IMG/VR virus record: IMGVR_UViG_3300016457_001310
Coordinates: 1-24,210 of that record
DNA length: 24,210 bases
DNA from: a virus
Reading direction: 5' to 3' (one strand)
The translations under genes and the position numbers were made by a program. Below the pieces are notes generated by a model, which worked only from the letters and a program-made list of their open reading frames with translations, made no database searches and was not told the origin of the DNA. This document shows positions 1 through 6,247 of the stretch, one piece after another; within the stretch, counting starts at the first letter, position 1, and every line of letters starts with the position of its first letter.

Positions 1-166
1 ATGCTTTCCCCTCATACACTTCCATCGGAACAGCCTTATCTATAGCAGCAAGCATTGCGAAGGTAACGTCTTCAGTGGGGTACTCTAGGTGCTCTCTAGT
101 GACGCTCCTGAGTGGGTGGTCTATCGGAACCTTAAGCCTGTGGTAATCGAGCACTAGGTCGGGCAC
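1..166 (-). CDS. Hypothetical protein, partial at left edge
   Basis: This is an open frame of 55 codons reading leftward that is still open at base 1, so only the N-terminus is present. The start is a GTG at 166-164, chosen because a GAGGTG ribosome-binding site lies 7 bases upstream. The visible part begins MPDLVLDYHRLKVPIDHPLR and continues as a mixed helix/strand sequence without a membrane segment. It follows the 122-residue gene at 191-559 by 24 bases and is probably in the same operon. I do not recognise the family, and nothing visible gives a function. The frame is believable because of the ribosome-binding site, the spacing and the shared strand. Confidence 0.6.
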   Translation of the reverse strand, partial: MPDLVLDYHRLKVPIDHPLRSVTREHLEYPTEDVTFAMLAAIDKAVPMEVYEGKA

Positions 167-190
167 TGCTCAGCACCTCTGTGTAGTGGT

Positions 191-559
191 TTAGACGCTG
201 CCCATTATCTCCTCTATGAATCCGTAGGGGAAGCTTCTGAGTGTGCCCTGTGTCTGGGTTATCGTAACCCTGTACTTCATCGAGGCTAGCAGGGTCTTTG
301 TATGGAACCTGATGACTGGGTTGCCCAGCGGGCCAGAGAAGTCTGTGCAGATGAACTTCTGGTAGTTCTGACCATCAACAGCGATGTACTCGCACACCGT
401 CACAGCATCACCCTCAGCAAGCTGGGAGAGATCTATGTATCCCTCCACCAGGTAGTCATCGTCGTTGGGCCCGAGCTCGACAACCGTTGTCTCGGTGTTG
501 AGATCCGATGGGGATACGGTTCCGCTGTACCTGTTCTTGGTCTGGATAACTATAGGCAT
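191..559 (-). CDS. Beta-rich small protein, paralogue A of 5085-5453
   Basis: This 122-residue protein is predicted to be nearly all beta strand (alternating patterns such as YLVEGYIDLSQL and AVTVCEYIAVDG), with no signal peptide or membrane helix. It is a clear paralogue of the 122-residue protein at 5085-5453. Both have SGTV/RGTV-(S/T)PSDLN near the N-terminus, an EGY(I/V)DLSQL block, an IAVDG block and an identical RVTITQTQGTLRSFPY block near the C-terminus. Its ATG follows directly on the stop of the 33-residue mini-gene (TAGATG), so translation is probably coupled. A small beta-sandwich in a region of fibre-like genes suggests a minor virion or fibre-associated protein, but this is inference. 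The two copies share an exact 49-bp DNA repeat (224-272). Confidence 0.85.
   Translation of the reverse strand: MPIVIQTKNRYSGTVSPSDLNTETTVVELGPNDDDYLVEGYIDLSQLAEGDAVTVCEYIAVDGQNYQKFICTDFSGPLGNPVIRFHTKTLLASMKYRVTITQTQGTLRSFPYGFIEEIMGSV
224..272. repeat. 49-bp direct repeat, copy 1
   Basis: This stretch is identical, base for base, to 5118-5166 and lies in the same orientation. It encodes the shared RVTITQTQGTLRSFPY segment of the two 122-residue paralogues. Flanking parts of the two genes differ strongly at protein and DNA level, so full identity at synonymous positions here points to recent recombination or gene conversion. Confidence 0.9.
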
Positions 560-661
560 CTAGGGATCACCGTGCTGGCTGGGGTCGTCGAGCAGTATCT
601 CAAGCCCGCAGATCACGATAATAAGAAAAATGATTGCGTATACGAGGAGCAGCGGATTCAT
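560..661 (-). CDS. 33-residue single-pass membrane mini-protein
   Basis: This very short gene encodes 33 residues. It starts MNPLLLVYAIIFLIIVICGL, a continuous hydrophobic helix from about residue 3 to 20, followed by a short acidic tail ending SQHGDP. The ATG at 661-659 is preceded by GGTGG eight bases upstream, just after the stop of the 66-residue gene. Its own stop codon touches the ATG of the 122-residue gene. The perfect fit between two genes, the ribosome-binding site and the clean membrane helix make it likely to be real. Function is unknown. Small membrane proteins of archaeal filamentous viruses can be envelope components or act in egress, but nothing here decides that. Confidence 0.65.
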   Translation of the reverse strand: MNPLLLVYAIIFLIIVICGLEILLDDPSQHGDP

Positions 662-675
662 ATATATATCCACCG

Positions 676-876
676 CTAGCGCTGGGGTGGCTCCGACCTC
701 TCGTCGGATGGACGCTTCCTGAAGTAGAAGAAGACCACTGTCTGCGCCAACACGATGAGCGCGCCTATAACCTGGTCGGGTAGCCTTATCAGCCCAGCTC
801 CGTGAGCTATGAAGCTACCGATGATCGAGCCCCATATCATCACGGCGAACACGTTCCTGAAGCTCGTCCTCACCAC
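676..876 (-). CDS. Small two-helix membrane protein
   Basis: This 66-residue protein has two hydrophobic segments, roughly residues 9-27 (VFAVMIWGSIIGSFIAHGAG) and 35-53 (QVIGALIVLAQTVVFFYF), joined by a short loop. A charged C-terminal tail (RKRPSDERSEPPQR) follows. Two short helices plus a polar tail is a holin-like layout, but many small viral membrane proteins look the same. The start is a GTG at 876 that overlaps the end of the upstream gene, with GGTGGTG five bases before it. It lies between the papain/transglutaminase-like protein and the 33-residue mini-gene in one tight operon. No family was recognised. Confidence 0.75.
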   Translation of the reverse strand: MVRTSFRNVFAVMIWGSIIGSFIAHGAGLIRLPDQVIGALIVLAQTVVFFYFRKRPSDERSEPPQR

Positions 877-1418
877 GGTTTCACCACCCTCGTTACATAC
901 CTAACCCAGCCCAGTCCATATATATAGAAGTGCCTGTCCCAAGTTGGTATTGCTACTTCCTGGGTCTGAGGCTCGAAGAGGATCGGTATTATCCTAGACT
1001 GCCAGTAGTCCATGCACTCCGCTGGATCCTCAGAGATGCAGTACAGAGCCACGTTATAGGCGTGGTACCCCAGGAACTCGCCCCTCTCATCAACTATCTT
1101 CCCACCAGTTTCAAACATGCAGTTGAAGCCCAGCAGAGACGCCACGACCTTTGCGAGGGCACTGAAATCATCGCAATCAATCAATCCTCTGTAGGTAAAG
1201 CCGTACTCCTCCTTTATCCTCCTAAACACCCTCAGGAACTCGACGAACGCGCTGGGGGTGAAGAAGTTGAACCAGTTGTCGACACCTATGGCAACACCAT
1301 CGTCGTAGAAAGCAACGTTCTGCCACACACCCCTACCGTAGTATTGCTCTATCAGTTGTTTCACCACGCTATCGTGGAGATAGTACTGGAACTGATAGGA
1401 TCCCATACGGAGAGACAT
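870..1418 (-). CDS. Papain/transglutaminase-like Cys-His domain protein
   Basis: This 182-residue protein carries a DCDDFSALAK motif at about residues 81-90, GYHAYN at 117-122 and LFEPQT at 147-152. The order Cys82 in DCDDF, then His119 in HAYN, then an EPQT block is seen in phage-encoded transglutaminase-like or papain-like proteins of unknown substrate. Cys82 and His119 would be the catalytic pair. N- and C-terminal parts are rich in aromatic residues. It could be an active peptidase or cross-linking enzyme, or a structural domain that keeps the fold. It follows the 463-residue fibre-like gene by 49 bases and overlaps the next gene by 7. A TATA-like stretch lies at about 1429-1440. The start is an ATG with GGCGGGA just upstream. 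Confidence 0.75.
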   Translation of the reverse strand: MSLRMGSYQFQYYLHDSVVKQLIEQYYGRGVWQNVAFYDDGVAIGVDNWFNFFTPSAFVEFLRVFRRIKEEYGFTYRGLIDCDDFSALAKVVASLLGFNCMFETGGKIVDERGEFLGYHAYNVALYCISEDPAECMDYWQSRIIPILFEPQTQEVAIPTWDRHFYIYGLGWVRYVTRVVKPW

Positions 1419-1467
1419 GATCCCGCCATAAAAGTGTATAGATTGCGAGGCTATAACACTAACGCCA

Positions 1468-2859
1468 TTACCACCCCAACTTCAGCACCTTACGAAGTTT
1501 ATCGATGTGCTTATCTCTTTCCTCAGTAAGCACAGACACTCTCTCCAGCCTCTTAATCCACATGCTTATAGTTTCACGCAACACGTTGTCTGACACATTC
1601 TTCAATTGTGATCTCTGTGGCTCAATCTTATGATCTATAAGGAATCCATAATAGAAATCCGCTACCTGAAATGCCTCAAGTTCAGGTACACCCAACACAT
1701 GATACGCATAATTATCCTTGCCAGCTATCCAATAGGAGAACCTCTTCCTAAATAGACGGTATTGTTCAACAGCTTCCCTATAATCTCTCGGTGGTCTAAT
1801 AGCCATTAGACCCCTTGCTTTAGCATACTCAACCTGTCTAAGTACTGCTCCCTGGCGATACGGATTATCCCTAGTAATAACTATCAGCATGTTAGTCTCT
1901 CCCTCCCTGTAGTCAAAGGCTCCCCACGATACTGATGCAATATCTATCTGATGCTTTGGTATGCGACCAAGTAGATACTCTATCTCCTCATCGGTGAAGC
2001 CCTTAGATCGAAGCATTCTGTACCTCTTAGCCTCTACAGCCACATGCGGAGGAACGCTGTGCAGTGTTGGGTCAACCTCTCTCAGATCGCTAACTAGGAG
2101 CGGTCTAAATGGCTCGTTCACACCGTCACCAGCAACCTCAGCCTCTATCACAGCTACTGCGTTGGGTAGTTGCGAGGCAACGTCTCTGATCATACCGAAG
2201 TCTATTGCGTAGCTATCGCCCGAATAGTAGTAGTTACCGAAACGACCAGAGGAGATGCTAGTATCTGTTGCGGATATGGAGCTCCAGGCACATGGATCTA
2301 TGGTGTCGACATCACGAACCTGGCCTGGAGATGATCTACATGACTTCAATGCAGATCCAGATACCTGTAGAGACGCGTGGATAATTCCAGACAAGTCAAC
2401 TGCTTCACTAGCTAACTCGGTTTCTGTGCCATTCACAACCTTATACAGCTTGTGATCCGCTGTAGCTAGCGAAGCATCAAAGTAGTTGTAGTACAGTGTG
2501 TTTACACCGTACCACCTATTGACATTGCATATAAAGTTCGTTGATAGCTTAAATAGCTGAACAACCTTCTTATCCGTTAGAACTGTTTCGTATAATGTAC
2601 CTAGACCAGATCCTCGCTTAGTCCAGATCATCCTTGCATAGGCTTTTCCTAGGGCTCTGAGATACGCTAGTTGCGAAGTAGATGGAACCTCTAGATCAAC
2701 CCTACCCACACCACCATCCTTTATCTTCGCGCTGTCTACCGAGTTGTCACATATCGTTAGCCTCCCATAGGCATCGACACAGATGTACACCTTATCTGCT
2801 ATCATCTTCGCTAGGATCTCCCTGTTCCAGAACCCCACCCGATACTCACCCCGATCCAT
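1468..2859 (-). CDS. Fibre/adhesin-like virion protein, lower GC
   Basis: This 463-residue protein appears to have two parts. The N-terminal ~60 residues contain NSVDSAKIKDGGVGRVDLE, the short linker repeat common in phage tail fibres, and the region up to about residue 215 is beta-rich with many Ser/Thr/Tyr. The C-terminal half (about 255-463) is helical and charged, includes a GFTDEEIEYLLGR segment, and ends in a basic coiled stretch. GFTDEEI-type helices also occur in the C-terminal repeats of the giant protein at 10910-17140. The ATG is preceded by GAGGGGATAG. A sampled line inside the gene (2521-2580) has 21 G/C in 60, against 32 in 60 in the neighbour at 3601-3660, so this gene may have a separate origin. 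A role in host attachment is inference. Confidence 0.8.
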   Translation of the reverse strand: MDRGEYRVGFWNREILAKMIADKVYICVDAYGRLTICDNSVDSAKIKDGGVGRVDLEVPSTSQLAYLRALGKAYARMIWTKRGSGLGTLYETVLTDKKVVQLFKLSTNFICNVNRWYGVNTLYYNYFDASLATADHKLYKVVNGTETELASEAVDLSGIIHASLQVSGSALKSCRSSPGQVRDVDTIDPCAWSSISATDTSISSGRFGNYYYSGDSYAIDFGMIRDVASQLPNAVAVIEAEVAGDGVNEPFRPLLVSDLREVDPTLHSVPPHVAVEAKRYRMLRSKGFTDEEIEYLLGRIPKHQIDIASVSWGAFDYREGETNMLIVITRDNPYRQGAVLRQVEYAKARGLMAIRPPRDYREAVEQYRLFRKRFSYWIAGKDNYAYHVLGVPELEAFQVADFYYGFLIDHKIEPQRSQLKNVSDNVLRETISMWIKRLERVSVLTEERDKHIDKLRKVLKLGW

Positions 2860-2875
2860 CTATCCCCTCGGTGCT

Positions 2876-4624
2876 TTATATTCGCTTCCTCAGCTCCTCG
2901 TAGGTTGCCCTTATGTATATGAGCGCTAGGTGGAACTGGAGGAAGTGCTCGGGCATTATCAGGTCGCCCGTCATCACAAGCATCGGGTTGCTGACGATGT
3001 CGTAGGCCTCCGAGAGGAGGCTCTCAACCTCTGGTATGCTCTCTCCCGTAGCATCCCTGTACTTGTGGTAGGTATCCCTAACGAACCTGTACAGATGTGC
3101 GCACGCCTCCATCATGTAGTTGACATGCATAGCCCTAACCTCGTCACCGCTCGAAACTGGGCTCAGCTTGGAGAGCACGCTCTCTAGGTCGCTTAGGGAG
3201 CTGGGGTAGGGCTCCGAGGTTATGGAGCTCCACAGCTCCTTGGTACCCTCCTTAACCCTGTGGATCAGGTTCAGCGGATCGTTGAAGTGGCTAGCCCTGA
3301 TAACCTCACCGAGGAGGGGCTTCTCAAGCCTATAGCCGTACACCTCCACGATCCACTTAAGGATCTCGTCTATAGCCCTACCAGCCTCGCGAAGCACCTT
3401 CAGAGGCTCCTTCCTGGTTAGGTACTCTGGAACCACATAGTCCCTCAGGATGGTCACTACCAGCCGCACAATCGATACGCTGTCGAGAGCCGTAGAAGCG
3501 TCTAGAAGGCTCTTCAGAGCGCTACGAGCAACCCTATCAAGAGCCTTAACAGCGTCCGCTACCGTGGAAGCAACAAGCTTGGCTACCCTATCCAGCGACA
3601 GAACCACATCGCTTACCGCTCTCCTAGGCTCCTTCGAGGCTAGGTACTCAGGTACAACAACGTCGAGAACGCTCCTAAGAGTAGACCTAGATACGTAGTC
3701 GCTAGCCACAGTCGCGTCATAAACCCTGAGAGGAATGCCACGACCAACCCAGTCGGTTGCCAACACAGTATCGGGTAACCTAATGGAGGGTTCCTTCGTA
3801 GCCCTATCCAGAGCCCTAGCAACATCGCTCAGGACCTTGCCCCTAACCGTCGATAGCACGTACTCGGGTACAACAGCGTCGTACACGTTCTTAACCAGCG
3901 CCCTAAAGACGCTGTCCCTAGGTATCAACGACTCGCGCCACGCCTTGGTGCTGTGCCTAACCAGGCTATCTATGCCCCTACACGCATCGAGAACCACCAC
4001 CATAGAGGTCTTCGAGAGCGCATCCGTAGCCCTACCGATGTCCCTAACCAGCTTCGCACCCTCCTTCGATAGCCTATCAAGCAACACCCCCGCATCCACC
4101 AGCGTGCGGACGAAGAAGGCTGAAACCCTAGCGAGATCTGTTAGCTTCAGAGAATCCGCCACCACCTTAGCGCTCAGCCTGCTCAGAGCATCCACAGCCC
4201 TGCCACTATCCGCTAGGGATCTCCTGAAGTGAACAGCCCTCGACACGGAGTCTACAACACTCGTCGCCTCCCTACCCACCTTCAGGGGCGCCTTGACGAG
4301 CATATCGGCTACCGCACCAGAATCCACAAACGCGCGCACGAAGTGTGCAGACACGGAGAATCCGTCTCTGCTGGTCACCGACTCGCGTACCGAGCCAGCA
4401 ACCAGCTTCGACAACGCATCGAGAATCTTAACGCCATCGAAGAGCACCTTGGATCTGTATGCTATTAAAGCATACTCGGGGATTGCATAGTCGTAGACAG
4501 CTACTGACCCCACCTTCGCAACAACGTCGCTCGCTAGAACAGTATCCGATACCTCCACGCAATAAGTAACCCCTACTAACGTGAATAGAGGTCTCTGAGC
4601 TGGTAACGCGCTGGTGAAGCTCAT
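2876..4624 (-). CDS. Protein with about 22 tandem 17-20 residue repeats
   Basis: This 582-residue protein has residues ~22-405 made of roughly 22 short degenerate repeats. The unit is about (R/K)-x-(L/V)-x-D-x5-(L)D-x-(V/L)-(S/A)-(R/K), for example LADSGRAVDALSR, LVDAGVLLDRLSK and VSDVVLSLDRVAK. A second repeat type ends in VPEY (YDAVVPEYV, LDVVVPEYL, LRDYVVPEYL) and recurs every four to eight units. Residues ~410-582 form a helical C-terminal domain without repeats. There is no signal peptide. Such regular repeats suggest an elongated fibre or scaffold, and its place among fibre-like genes fits a surface appendage, but I do not recognise the family. The ATG start has only a weak ribosome-binding site. 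Confidence 0.85.
   Translation of the reverse strand: MSFTSALPAQRPLFTLVGVTYCVEVSDTVLASDVVAKVGSVAVYDYAIPEYALIAYRSKVLFDGVKILDALSKLVAGSVRESVTSRDGFSVSAHFVRAFVDSGAVADMLVKAPLKVGREATSVVDSVSRAVHFRRSLADSGRAVDALSRLSAKVVADSLKLTDLARVSAFFVRTLVDAGVLLDRLSKEGAKLVRDIGRATDALSKTSMVVVLDACRGIDSLVRHSTKAWRESLIPRDSVFRALVKNVYDAVVPEYVLSTVRGKVLSDVARALDRATKEPSIRLPDTVLATDWVGRGIPLRVYDATVASDYVSRSTLRSVLDVVVPEYLASKEPRRAVSDVVLSLDRVAKLVASTVADAVKALDRVARSALKSLLDASTALDSVSIVRLVVTILRDYVVPEYLTRKEPLKVLREAGRAIDEILKWIVEVYGYRLEKPLLGEVIRASHFNDPLNLIHRVKEGTKELWSSITSEPYPSSLSDLESVLSKLSPVSSGDEVRAMHVNYMMEACAHLYRFVRDTYHKYRDATGESIPEVESLLSEAYDIVSNPMLVMTGDLIMPEHFLQFHLALIYIRATYEELRKRI
3405..4560 (-). repeat. Degenerate ~55-bp coding tandem repeats
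   Basis: This is the DNA behind the ~22 protein repeats of the 582-residue gene. Units are 51-60 bp and diverged, with recurring blocks reading DALSR/DRVAK and VPEYL when translated on the minus strand. Boundaries are approximate. Confidence 0.7.
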
Positions 4625-4690
4625 CGCCGATCACTTCTACCCGCTCCCACTCATCCAGAAAAAACATGTAGTGGACTCGGAGAGATAGCT

Positions 4691-5083
4691 CTACCTCCTT
4701 CCCAGCCTCTTCCTGAGCTCGGAGAGCGGCATACCGTCAGGGCACTTGACCGCACCGTAGAACTTCTCCTTCCATGTATAGGGGATCCACCTATAGCCTC
4801 CACACCGCTTCCAGTCGTGTAGAAGCGTGTAGAAGATCACCGTTATCAGGACGGCTATGCCCCACATACCGAAGAGCACAGCTATGAGAAAAAGGAAATC
4901 AGCGTATACCCTACCCCTAAGAGGGTAGTGCCTCCCATACGGGCTCCTAGACATGACGTGGTCGGCGAGAGCCCTCTTCACCCTCCGCTTGAACTCCCTC
5001 GGGCAGAGGATAGACGTTAGCCTACCGAAGGTGTAGAGCATGTACTGCTCAAGAGTCATCCCCTTGCCCAGCTTCCAACCCAT
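4691..5083 (-). CDS. Membrane protein, 130 residues
   Basis: The protein has a basic N-terminal region (LCPREFKRRVKRALADHV), a long hydrophobic stretch at about residues 62-88 (FLFLIAVLFGMWGIAVLITV) that could form one long or two short membrane helices, and a polar C-terminal region with two cysteines (KRCGG, VKCPDG) ending RKRLGRR. The ATG at 5083-5081 is preferred over the TTG at 5098 because GAGGAG lies seven bases before it. It starts directly after the stop of the 122-residue paralogue, so translation is probably coupled. Function is unknown. A virion membrane or envelope role is possible if the virus is enveloped like lipothrixviruses. Confidence 0.75.
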   Translation of the reverse strand: MGWKLGKGMTLEQYMLYTFGRLTSILCPREFKRRVKRALADHVMSRSPYGRHYPLRGRVYADFLFLIAVLFGMWGIAVLITVIFYTLLHDWKRCGGYRWIPYTWKEKFYGAVKCPDGMPLSELRKRLGRR

Positions 5084-5084
5084 G

Positions 5085-5453
5085 CTAGATCTCCTCAAGC
5101 ACTTGAACGACGAACCAGTAGGGGAAGCTTCTGAGTGTGCCCTGTGTCTGGGTTATCGTAACCCTGGGCTGGGCATCCTTTGGAAGCGTCATCGAGAGCA
5201 GGTGCACAACGGGGTTATCGAGAGGCCCGTCAACCGCTATGGTATCCAGCTTCCTCCTGTTAGACCCGTCGACAGCTATGTAGATAACCAGCTTCACCGA
5301 GTCACCGCTCTGGAGCTGCGATAGATCTACGTAGCCCTCCAGGATTATCGCGTTCTCGTATGTCCCGAGGTTGATCAGATCGGTCTCCACGTTCAGATCG
5401 CTGGGCGTTACGGTGCCTCGGTACTCCTCCTTACGCTTTATCCTGACTACCAT
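5085..5453 (-). CDS. Beta-rich small protein, paralogue B of 191-559
   Basis: This 122-residue protein has the same length and layout as 191-559: a basic N-terminus, (S/T)PSDLN, EGYVDLSQL, IAVDG and the identical RVTITQTQGTLRSFPY block. Outside these blocks many positions differ, so the duplication is old except for the 49-bp identical segment. It lies 12 bases after the tail-fibre-like gene 5466-6017 and is followed at once by a membrane protein, whereas paralogue A sits next to small membrane genes at the other end of the cassette. A beta-sandwich virion component is the best guess. Any role as an interchangeable fibre cap or adaptor is speculation. Confidence 0.85.
   Translation of the reverse strand: MVVRIKRKEEYRGTVTPSDLNVETDLINLGTYENAIILEGYVDLSQLQSGDSVKLVIYIAVDGSNRRKLDTIAVDGPLDNPVVHLLSMTLPKDAQPRVTITQTQGTLRSFPYWFVVQVLEEI
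5118..5166. repeat. 49-bp direct repeat, copy 2
   Basis: Identical to 224-272 in the same orientation. The two copies bracket about 4.9 kb of fibre-like and small membrane genes, so recombination between them would delete or exchange that block while leaving an intact hybrid 122-residue gene. Confidence 0.9.
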
Positions 5454-5465
5454 TGCTAGGCTACC

Positions 5466-6017
5466 TCACCTGCTCATCTGTATGTAGTACCTAATCGTGA
5501 TGGCGTCCCCAGCGTCGAAGTTCACTGGGACTGGGTTGAACGTCTTCCTAGCCAGCAACACACCACCAGAGGACGCGTTGAAGACCCCAGCCTCGGAGAT
5601 CTCCATACTCCCGCTAAGCCCGTCCTCGCTTGAGAACGTAGCTTCCAGGAGCGCGGTATCGCCCTCAACATCGGTCGTTGTCTGGCTAACCGAAGCCTGC
5701 TTCCTAGCGACCTCGGCTTCGAGAGCCGTATCAGTAACGGATTCGGATGTAGTGCCAGTACCGATAGCAACATACGTGAACGGCGTGCCACCGAGGTTGA
5801 ACACCAGCTTAATGATCTCCGCGAGCCCAGCGTTCGTCACAACGTTCTTCCTGAAGTAGAAGAGTACCTGGGTCTCTGGCAGAACACCCTTGGGGATGAC
5901 AGGCACTGGGTTACCGCGAGCAAGCGTAACCAGGTACTTCGGTCTACCCCTCCTGTCCCAGACTATGACCTCTACCCAGCCAGCGATAACCACCCTAGAG
6001 CTGTCTCCCCTCCACAT
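5466..6017 (-). CDS. Phage tail-fibre/structural-type beta protein
   Basis: This 183-residue protein resembles a structural domain widespread in tailed phages. It has a short helix (VVTNAGLAEIIKLVF, about 58-72), then TPFTYVAIGTGT (~78-89), a paired-strand region with DTALEAEVAR, EISEAGVFNASSGGVLLARK (~138-157) and a closing strand DAITIRYYIQMSR. This order is typical of small fibre or baseplate-associated proteins. The first ~45 residues (WVEVIVWDRRGRPKYLV) resemble the C-terminal half of the separate 42-residue gene at 6069-6197. An ATG with GGGGGA eight bases upstream and a TATA box 37 bases upstream set the start. A virion attachment component is likely. Confidence 0.8.
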   Translation of the reverse strand: MWRGDSSRVVIAGWVEVIVWDRRGRPKYLVTLARGNPVPVIPKGVLPETQVLFYFRKNVVTNAGLAEIIKLVFNLGGTPFTYVAIGTGTTSESVTDTALEAEVARKQASVSQTTTDVEGDTALLEATFSSEDGLSGSMEISEAGVFNASSGGVLLARKTFNPVPVNFDAGDAITIRYYIQMSR

Positions 6018-6053
6018 AGCTGGCTTCCCCCATCAAAGCCCTTCTCCTACCAC

Positions 6054-6064
6054 CTTATAAATAC
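6054..6064 (-). promoter_or_regulatory. TATA box for the tail-fibre-like gene
   Basis: Reads GTATTTATAAG on the minus strand, about 37 bases before the ATG at 6017. The spacing leaves a short leader that contains the ribosome-binding site. Confidence 0.55.
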
Positions 6065-6068
6065 GCTT

Positions 6069-6197
6069 CTATCCCTGCACAACGTACTTGACCCTGCCCT
6101 CCCTGTCCCTAACAATGATCTCAAGCCTAACGGATGTCCTAGCCGAGTCGAGCCTATGCGGTCTATAGCTCCGCCTAGCAACGGTCTCCCGCTTCAC
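6069..6197 (-). CDS. 42-residue mini-gene resembling a fibre N-terminus
   Basis: A GTG-initiated frame encodes 42 residues: a basic N-terminal half (MKRETVARRSYRPHRL) and a beta-like C-terminal half ending RLEIIVRDREGRVKYVVQG. That end matches the N-terminal part of the next gene (WVEVIVWDRRGRPKYLV), so it is either a partial duplication or a small separate protein sharing one motif. A TATA-like sequence lies 34-42 bases upstream, and a GAGAAG-type ribosome-binding site is weak. It fills an otherwise empty 230-base gap between a glycosyltransferase and the fibre-like gene. It could also be a decayed fragment. Confidence 0.5.
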   Translation of the reverse strand: MKRETVARRSYRPHRLDSARTSVRLEIIVRDREGRVKYVVQG

Positions 6198-6230
6198 CTT
6201 CTCTACCCCAACCCTCTACGCGCTAGGAAA

Positions 6231-6239
6231 GTATATACC
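6231..6239 (-). promoter_or_regulatory. Candidate TATA box before the 42-residue gene
   Basis: GGTATATAC on the minus strand, just past the stop of the glycosyltransferase gene and ~37 bases before the GTG at 6197. Only position and sequence support it. Confidence 0.4.
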
Positions 6240-6247
6240 TCTATACA

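Noticed and set aside
302-679. 125-residue plus-strand frame
   Set aside because: It lies antisense to the 122-residue paralogue and the 33-residue mini-gene, both better supported by paralogy and ribosome-binding sites.
4428-4667. 79-residue minus-strand frame across the start of the repeat gene
   Set aside because: It overlaps the 582-residue gene in another frame, lacks the repeat pattern and has no ribosome-binding site.
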